From Ochromonadaceae sp. CCMP2298 (Eukaryota; Sar; Synurophyceae; Ochromonadales; Ochromonadaceae): a DNA stretch of 16,363 nt. Both the position numbers and the translations under genes were made by a program. The stretch lies in assembly GCA_026770595.1 (NCBI GenBank), contig MU634077.1:1-16363 (forward strand), given 5' to 3'. This document shows positions 1 to 9,000 of the stretch, in pieces; position 1 is the stretch's first letter, and the number at the start of each line of letters is the position of its first letter. The notes beneath the pieces were generated by a model that was not told where the DNA came from, did not search any database, and saw only the letters and a list, made by a program, of their open reading frames with translations.

Positions 1-3000
1 ATGGATCTGGGACCGACGACCTACCCCGAGTACGTGGAGCAGCGGAAGGACGAGATACTAGCGCAGTCGCCGCTCCAGCCCAGCTGGAAGAATAATTATC
101 AGGACTTGCCCACTGCGTCCCGTGCGCTGAACAGCCTCGCAGGCGACGTGGTGAAGAAGGCCCGAGTGGAGAAGATTCTGCGGAAGAGCATCCTCACGGA
201 CAACTACTACTTCGACAGCAAGAGCACCACCTTCACGAACGTGTACCCAGTGGAGGAGCGGCTTATGGAGGACATGGTGGACAGCTTCCACCTGCTCTCT
301 CAGGACGTGCTCAAGGTCATGAGAGTCCTCAACGGCGCCCCGGAGAGCCCGAGGGCGGAGGTCGAGGGCGAGGGCGAGGGGGACGAGAAGAAGAGGGGAC
401 CGCCCACGCGCGCCTACGTTGTGGAGAATATCGAGCAGATGCTGCTGAAAACTGCGCAGGGCATCGTGGTCAACTTAGAGAAGAGCAAGGAGCGGAATTT
501 CAAGAAGCTGCGTGCGGAGCAGAGGGGCGCGATGGAGAGCCTCACCACCATGACGGACGCGGAGATCGAGCAGACCAGGGACCAGGTGGCCAAGGATGTG
601 GCTGGCGCATTCGCAGAGCAGTTGGAGGAGCTGGAGCGCCATAATGCTGAAACAGAGGCGCGTCTGGATGAGGCGCTGACAATGCTCAGCAAGCATGAGG
701 AGGAGGTGACGATGGCAGATGCACCAGCAGCGGGGGTGGGGGCGTCGCGTGCGAGCTCACCAGGGCGACCCCCAGGGTCCATTACAGGGTCCAAGAAGGA
801 GCTCTCCAGAAGCAGCAGTAAGCTCTCCAGAAACAGCAGTGCGGGTATGTGCGGGTTTGAGGAGGAGGAGTGGGAGGAGGGGGGGGGCAACAGCTCGTCG
901 GGCAAGATGGGCCGCATGTCTGCGATCGCTATGCTGAAGAATCGCGCGACCCACGGGCGCAAGCAGAGGGACCTCCGGCGTGGCTCGATGATTCTGCCGC
1001 CCATCGAAGACATGGTGGAAAAGCTCCCCAAGCAGTCTTACTTCAAGGACGGGTCGCCGGCGGACTTCGACATTTTGGACAGCGGGCTGAGCTTAGTGCA
1101 GAAGCTGTCAGAGCCGCAGAGGGAGGAGCTGAACGGCCAGCTGCTGCAGGAGCTCTCTGTGGAGGTGGAGGAGGAAGTGGTGCGGGTGGAGGAGTTGAGG
1201 CGAGAGAAGGAGAACGAGAGTGCGAAGAGGATCGGAAACAACCCCACACACGACATACTCGCCCTGCGGGAGGACCTCCTCAGTGGCGCTTTGATGCACA
1301 TAGGAGATGTGCGCGTTGACGATTTCGATCGGCTGAGGGAGAAGGCCTTCGGGCCCGAGCAGCTGATCGCACTCACCATTGTGGAGCACCGCATCCGCTA
1401 CGGTGCGGCGGCTGATGCGCAAGAGTCGACTGAGAAGAACGAGAGGAGGCTGGGCGAGGAGGCAAGGAAGCAAGAGGTCAATAGGCGCAATTACCGGCAG
1501 ATCATTCGCGCCAATGAGGTGCAGCGGGACGTGCTGCAGAAGCACATTGTCGCTTCCATCTCCATACTGGACCTGTACCGCTTCAAGCACAGCACAGAGG
1601 TGGCTCTCTCGCAGCTGTCTACCCTCTCCGCCTGGCGAGCGCTGTCCTACTACTCCCACGGGGGGTGCTTCAAGGACGTGCTGCAGGTGCATCTGGAGGT
1701 CCTCGATAGGCTTATAGAGCGCAGCGGAGGCATGTCCGCTGCCCTGCAGCTGCTAGAAGAGGGCTCTGTGTTGGACGTGAGCACCATGCAGTGGCCAGAT
1801 CACTTTCGAATCAAGGCGCTGGAGCTGCTGAGGCGGCGCCTGCTGGACGAGCTGGACACCTCCAAGAACCTGCACTTCCTGGCGGAGTCTAGGGCAGACG
1901 ACAGGTCGTACACGCACATCGAGCACGCAACGGTCAACGGAAAGCCCTTCGACTTTATGGACTCTGAGGCGAACCAGCAAAGGATCATGGAGCAGAGAGA
2001 GGAGGCCACCATGCAGGCAGAGAAGATGCTCGAGGGCACGGGCTACAACACGCTCAACAATAGCATAAACAAGCTGCGCAGCTCGGTGTTCAAGCGCAGC
2101 TCGAAGAGTAACTTCTCGGCCACGTTGCTGGCGGCTGCACGGGCGGAGATTGAGGCGGAGCTTGAGGCTGAGGCTGAGGCGAAGGCGAAGGCTGAGGCTG
2201 AGACGGGCGTGGTGGGGGCTGATGGAGAAGGGGGTGATGCCGCTGATGCGGACGCAGATGCAGATGCAGAGGATCCTACGCAGGAGTCGAAGTCAAAGCC
2301 CATGAAGAAAAAGCCGGGGCCTTTTGTGTTTCCCGCGGCGCCGAAATTCATTCGCCCGGGTAAGGAAAGGAAAGGCAGACATGAATGGCAGAAAGTGAGC
2401 AATGCGAGGAAGCTTAAGAGCGAGGGCAGAGCGGCCGCCACCACCCTAGCAGTGGGCGCCAGCGCTGATGAAGCTGACTCTGATTTAGATGAGGAGGCCG
2501 ACTTCGATGCCAGTGGTGATAACGAGGACTCTGACGATGCGGGTAGCGACAGTGATGCTGACCCTGCTGCGGCAGAGGAGAGGGCACAGGCAAGAGCCGA
2601 GGCCAGGGCTGCGAAGGCGCAGGCTCGGGCAGATGGAGCTGACTATGATTCTGACGCTGATTCTGACGCCCGTGCTGCTAGGGTTAAGGGGAGGGCCAGG
2701 GCTAGGGTACGGGCCGCAAAGTTCGCCAAGGTGCAGGCCAAGGCTCAGAAGATCCAGGCCAAGTCTACGTCTGCGAAGATCCAGGCTCGCGCTGCTGAAG
2801 CTGCGGCTCTGGCGGTAGATGGTTCTGATACTGCTAATACTGCTGACACTGTTTCTGACGCTGACACTGATGCCGATGCTGAATCTGGGGCGGAGGCTGC
2901 TGAGGCGGGGGCTGATACGGAGGCTGCTGCTGAGAGTGGGGCCAGGGCCCAGGCCAGAGCTGAGGCCAAGACCGCCAGGCGTGAAGCCAGGGCCGAGGCT

Positions 3001-6000
3001 AAGGCTGTGCGTGCTGCTGCCAAAGCAACTAAAGCGCTCGCAAAGGCTGCCGAGGCCGAGGCTCAGGCTGCTGTGGACGAGTACAGTGAGACCGGGACTG
3101 CTCCCCTTGGCGTTTTGGCTGATCAGGACTTATTCCAGGTAGGGACAGTTAAGGATACGAGTCAGGCGGAGGAGGCCAGCGCGGGGTCCAGGAAGACGAA
3201 GCCGCGTAAGGTGGGCAGGCCGGTCATGGATGACGAGGATGATAAGGAGGAGGATGAGTACCCAGACGAGATCTCCGACAGCGCAGCAGACCACCCCAAG
3301 CGCCCACACAAGTCCCAGTCCCAGCAGAAGCGGAAGGCCAAGTCCTCACAGTTCCCTGGCGACATGAAGCCCAAGTCGAAGAAGGAAATGTTGGCACGTA
3401 TGGCAACAGCCTTCGACAGGCCCACGCGCAAACCAGTCAGGGCATCGCCCACCCCAGAGTCTGCGGGCTCGGGCTCTGGGTCGGGGTCTGAAGGGTTTGA
3501 GGAGTCCCTGGGGACCGTCTCTGTGGCCACTACCAAGGCTGCGAAGATGCGAGCGAGTGTTTCCAAGACAGTGTCGATGGCGAAATTCAGCAAGTACGAC
3601 ACCATGAAGAGGGAGAAGAAACGAAAGATGAAGCAGGAGAGGGCAGAGGCGGCGGCTGCGACGTTGCTGGATGCGGAGGAGGGGGAGAAGGCGGAGAGGG
3701 ATGAGCAGTTGCAGCAGCTGGTGGGGGAGGAGGGGGGGTCGATGTGGGGCGAGGACGAAGACACTGCCTCTGTGCCCCTCTATTCACAATCTACTGTCTC
3801 TGCTGCCGCTGCTGCTGCGTTCTACAAGAATCATAAGACGGTTGCCCCTCCCAGTCTGGCCTGGATGCACCCCAGCTGCGACAGACTCGTAACGGCCGCT
3901 CTGTTCGGTGCAGATGGCGCCGTAGCGCTGGTGACCCGCCTGATCGACGCCATCACGCTGTGGCACATGGGGCAGGGCATCCAGGCCGCTGCGGGGCTTC
4001 ACCAGTCCCATGGGCAGGGCTTGGCGCCTGAGTTAATTGAGGGTCTGACGGAGCTGATGCAGGGGGGTGGGGGCGGTGGGGGTAAGGGGGTACCCCAGGA
4101 GTGCCTGGAGGTGCGAGACAAGCTGGCGGGTGTGGCCAACTACTTCGCCGCGCAGATGCACGCTGCGGTTGCGGTGGCGCAGGCGCAGCAGGCACAGAGT
4201 GTGGAGCAGGGTCTGCACGCCGGCTTGCACTACGCCCCACAGGGACATGGGACAGCGCAGGATCTTCCCACCACCTCCACCCACGCAGCCACTCTGCACC
4301 CGCACCCGCACCCGCAGCCGCACCCCTACCTGAAAGCACACCCTCACCCGCACCCGCATCTGCACGGGCAAGCGCACCCGCATGCGACTGCACCCGCCCG
4401 ACGCTCTGCCTCGCCCGCGCTAAACGCTGCCCCCGTCCTTATCCCTGCCCCTGCCCCGTCTGCCGACCCGCTGCTGGAAGTGGATACGCCAGAAAGCAGG
4501 TTAGCGGCCCAGACAGAGCTGCAGCAGGAGCTGCAGGGGCAGATCGAGATGCTGGAGCTGCAGCTGCGGGTCAGCGATCTCAGCACGAGGAGGGTGGGCA
4601 GCCACCACTTCGAGATTTCGCAGTTGCAGCTTCGCCTGGAGACGGTGACGAAGGAGATAAAGGAGGGGGGGGAGGGGCAGAAGGAGCAGAAGCAAGGGGC
4701 TGTGAAGGCAGAAGTCAAGCCTTTGTCAGTGGTTGTGCCTGCGCCTCTGCATGTGCAGCTGGTTCCGCCTATGTCCCCTCCGCTGCTGCTGGTGCCTGCA
4801 CTTCCTGCACTCGCGCATCCCGTCTATGCCAGCGCACCTGCCTCGGCTTCCCCCAAAGCGGACACCGGCGCTAAGTACAGCAGCCCCTACGTATTCCACG
4901 CACCCGCCAAGGGACTGGGGATACAAGGAGTGGGGATGCAGGTGGGGATGCCTAGAATGGGGATGCCGGGCATGGGGAAGATGCCAGCGCCCGCCAAGGC
5001 TCCCATCCGATCGGTGGCTGTGGCGGTGGCTACGTTCGATAACAGCACGCAGACTGCGCACGGCTCGATCCACCTGCACGAGCTGGAGTGCGAAGAATCC
5101 GACGAGGAAGTGTCCCACCTGGTGCGCGGCATGCTGCTGGACGGCACATCCACCAAGAAGGCTTCCAAGAAGTGGGCGTCAGGGTCCGCGAAGGAAAAGC
5201 GGGGGGCGCCTCTGGCACTGAACCAGAAAGAGACAGCCGCGCAGCTCCGCTCCCCCAGCCACTCCATCTCCACCTCTTCGGCAGCTGAGCCTATGCTCTT
5301 CCAGAATCCCAGCGGGCACACGCACTCAATGGGTGTGGAGGATTCGCAGGCTATGGCGGAGCAGGGTCTGAGACACGCCTATTTCGATGAGACGGAGTTC
5401 GAGGTGCTGCCGGGGGTGCGCCTGGCCAGCGCGCACAGGGTGGCGGCCGCAGTGGCGCAGTATGTGAAGCAGGAGCGATGCGCGAGGAGGTACCACGGCT
5501 CAGGCAAAGACCCCGCCTCCTCTGTGGCAGAGGAGGACCTGCACATAGGCAGCTGGATCATGTCTTCCAACATACGCTACTGCATCAGAGAGGCAGGCGC
5601 CAGCTATGGCACGAGGCTGAGAAGGGCCCCAGACTATATTCAGCTGCCTCAGGTGGAGGGATGCGAGGCACTCATATTCCCCAGCGTGTACCCGGTGCAG
5701 AACGGGGTCAACCTGGTGACCGGGGAGCGCTGCCGGGCGGGGGAGCACCTGGCCCTGCCTGAAGACGTGCTGCTGCTGCAGGTGGCGGAGGACGTGCAAT
5801 TGCCCCACGGTCTGACGCAGGTGAGCCTTTCTCCGTTGCTCAAGCTCACCTCCACTCTGGAGGCCTTCCTCCTGCGCAACCAAACCATACCCCTAGGTCA
5901 GATGCTGGTGCAACTCATGGGTCCAGCACCCGTGCAGCTGCCCGTGGGCGTGGAGGTGAAACCCGGCATCTGTGTGGCGGAGACGCCTCTGGACCTGCTG

Positions 6001-9000
6001 CTGCCCAGCAACGTGATCCTGGTGTCCAACCCGCAGCACGAGATCCTGCCTGACTTCATGCACCGCCTCAACGCAGTCACCAACGAGGAGGACGGGCTGC
6101 TGGCGGAGATGAAAATGAACGAGTTCTGCTGCGTGGTCAGGCGACCCCACGGGGTGGACTTCCCCATGGGTGTGGAGATACTGCAGAGGCCCCCAGGCCA
6201 CCCCCTGCCCCCAGGCATGGTGCTGCTGCCCCTGAGCTCCTACCCCGACGGGCTTGTGCTTCCCGAGCAGCTGGAGCTGGTGCAGCTCACGCCTCGCTTC
6301 GACTTCCCCCTGACCGCGCGTCTGAACGAAGACTGGAAGGTGTGGCCCCGACCCAGCGGGGTGCGCCTGCCCCCCGGAGTGCAGATCGTGTACCCAGACT
6401 CCACCGCTGCGGTGCCCCAGCTGCCCGCCGGCGTGTGCGCTACGGAGATGCCTGACCTGCCCTATGGCGTGATACTGCCCCCCAAGAGCCAGGCAGTGGA
6501 ACTGTTCGGCACTGCCGCCGGCCGCTACCCCCTGCCCGAGGGCGCTATCCTAGCTCCCGGGATCACTGTGCTCAACGGGGACGAGCTCATGCCTTCCAAG
6601 GAACCAGGCGCGGCTGCGGGAGCTGCGGGGGTCGTGGGGCCCGAGGTGAGTCGCGAGCGCGCCCTCAACGTGCTGCTGGTGCGACGCCTACCAGGCACGC
6701 CGCTGCCCCCGCTGGTGGAGAGGGGCTCCAAGTCCGACCTGCCTGTGGGCACGCGTCTGGCGGAGCACATGGACATCGTGCGAGTGGCGGTGAGGTTCGA
6801 GCTGCCCCCAGGCGTGCGCATACAGGCAGGCGCCAAGCTGGGCGCGCACACGCAGATCGCCCCAGGCACCAACCTGGTCACTCTGAGCGGCGGGCGCACA
6901 GACGAGGCCTACTCGTGCAGCCTGCGCGTGCTGGAGTGGCCCTACGGCGTGTCTCTCACCCCCGGAACTGAGTTCGTCACCCGCCCCCCCAAGGGCTACT
7001 ACCTCCCCATGGGCTACAAAGAGGTGGTGCAGGCGCGACACGACCACTTCGAGGAGGTGTACATCCTGCCCCCGCACGGCATGCTGGTGGAGCTGCCCCG
7101 TGCGGTGCACTACGCCACTGCGCAGAACCTGGCAGAGCTGGTGACAGTGGGTGTGGAAAGCATGTTCCAGGAGCACATGATGTCTTTGCCAATAGGTATG
7201 GTGCTCGCCTCTCGCAAGAGGCAGTCCCTCTGGCCCGCAGAGATGACCCCCGCACCCCGCAGCGCCCTGAATGTGGCGCTGTTAAAGGCGCTGGCCAAGG
7301 TTAACGCTCGGGCGGCGACCCACGCGGCCCAGGAGGATGAGTTCAGCGTGGAGAGGGTGGAGACAGACGACATGGGCTTCGATGCAGATGCAGATGCAGG
7401 TGTGGGTGTCCGCCACAACCACGACTTGTCCTCCATGCGCATCGAAGCCGTCAGGCTGCAACCTCACTACTCCCTACCCCCCGGGTGCGAGATACAGCCT
7501 GGCGTGCGGGTGCTGCGCAAGCCCTTCTGGCTGCACGTGCCCTCAGGCGTCGAGCTGGTTACCAGGAACTGCGACCACACAGGGAAAAGGCTGCCCTTCT
7601 GCCCAGGTGTGTCGAGGGTCAACCTGCGCCCAGACTACATCTCCACCGCGCTAGGGGGCGGGGAGGAGACAGGGACAGGCACAGGCACCGGGACAGGGGC
7701 GGGAGGAGTAGGGCTGGCGAGGAAAAGCTCCCAGATGAGCGGACTAGGAGCGGACGAGAAGGTGGGCGCAAAGAAGGGCAAACACTGGGAACTGTTGACA
7801 ATGGAGCGCACCTCGGACCTCTCCTTCATGACGATCCCCGCGGAGTGCGAGCTGGTGTGCGTATCCGAGCTGTTCACTAAGGTGCACTCGTGGGGGCCCT
7901 ACCTCGCCGTGGAGGCCGTGGACCAGCCCCTAGATGAGGGCATGCTCCCCCCCTGGCACTTCCTCATCCAGCGCAGCCTGGCCAAGAGGGGCGCCCAGCT
8001 GCCAGAGGGCTTTGCACTAGGCGTGAGTGCGCAGTACGCAGCGTGGAAGGCGCCCTCGCTGCCCCCTATGCACGAGGTGATGCACGTGGTGCCTGCCTAC
8101 TTCCTCCCAATGGGCATCAACATTATCAACACTGAGGTGCTATCCCGGAACAAACTCAACACCAAGGCGAGAGGCAGAAGCAGCATATCGCAGATCCTCC
8201 CTGGAGAGGTGCTGTCTCCTGGATTCTCCATCATCGCTAAGCCCTTCGGGTCATTAGCGATGGCCAAGATCAACTCCTCTGAACCCTTCTACGTGGACGA
8301 GGCGCACGCATTCGTGCGAGTGCACGACCCCTTCACGCCACTGCCCGACACCATGACCCTGGACCGACACAGCGACCGCGTGGTCGAGAGCGTGTTCGGG
8401 GTTGAGCTGCCCCCCCACTGGCGCGCAGGTTTCGGCTCCAGGCACGACCAGGCAGAGGGGGAGCTGGGCACTCTGGAGGAGAAGATGGAGGGGAAGAAGC
8501 CGCTTATGATTTCGGACACGATAAAGTTCGTCTGCCTGCCCCACGGCTTCCCCAGCCCCCGGGCGCGCCACAAGCACGTCGTCGTGAAGACCATCAACGC
8601 TCGCCAGGCGCTGCAGCGGGCCACTCGCAAGATCCACCTGCTGCAGAAGGTGGTGGGCAAGAAGGCCGAGATCAAGGTTCTGCGCAAGGACTCGGACCTG
8701 GTGGTGCACATGCGGCTCATACAGGTGCACGCCAGAGACCCCCTCGCGCAGGAGAGCGCCACGGATAAATTCCTGACTAACGTGCTGCTGCACAGGCTGC
8801 TGGAAGGCGCCAGAGCACTGGAGCCTGACAACTCTGCGTCCAGGGCATTCGGGTCGTTCCCCTACCCCACGCGTGCCGCTAAGTCAAACCACATGAAGAC
8901 CATATCCATGCGAGAGCTGAGCCTCTTCAGGCTGCAGGATATGCTGGAGGAGGCGCAGGAGCAGGTGGAGGAGCTGCAGGAGGGCGCCATTACCGCGCAC

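Noticed and set aside
4101-4874. A 257-codon plus-strand frame overlapping the giant gene
   Set aside because: It is a frame-shifted reading of the same GC-rich repeats, giving an Ala/Arg/Pro-biased product with no motifs.
5821-8040. Donor-like GTGAG sites in the giant gene (5821, 6646 and about 8023)
   Set aside because: The only supported intron in the window is strongly AT-rich, while sequence after these sites is GC-rich, coding-like and keeps the LPxGV rhythm. They are likely chance matches.
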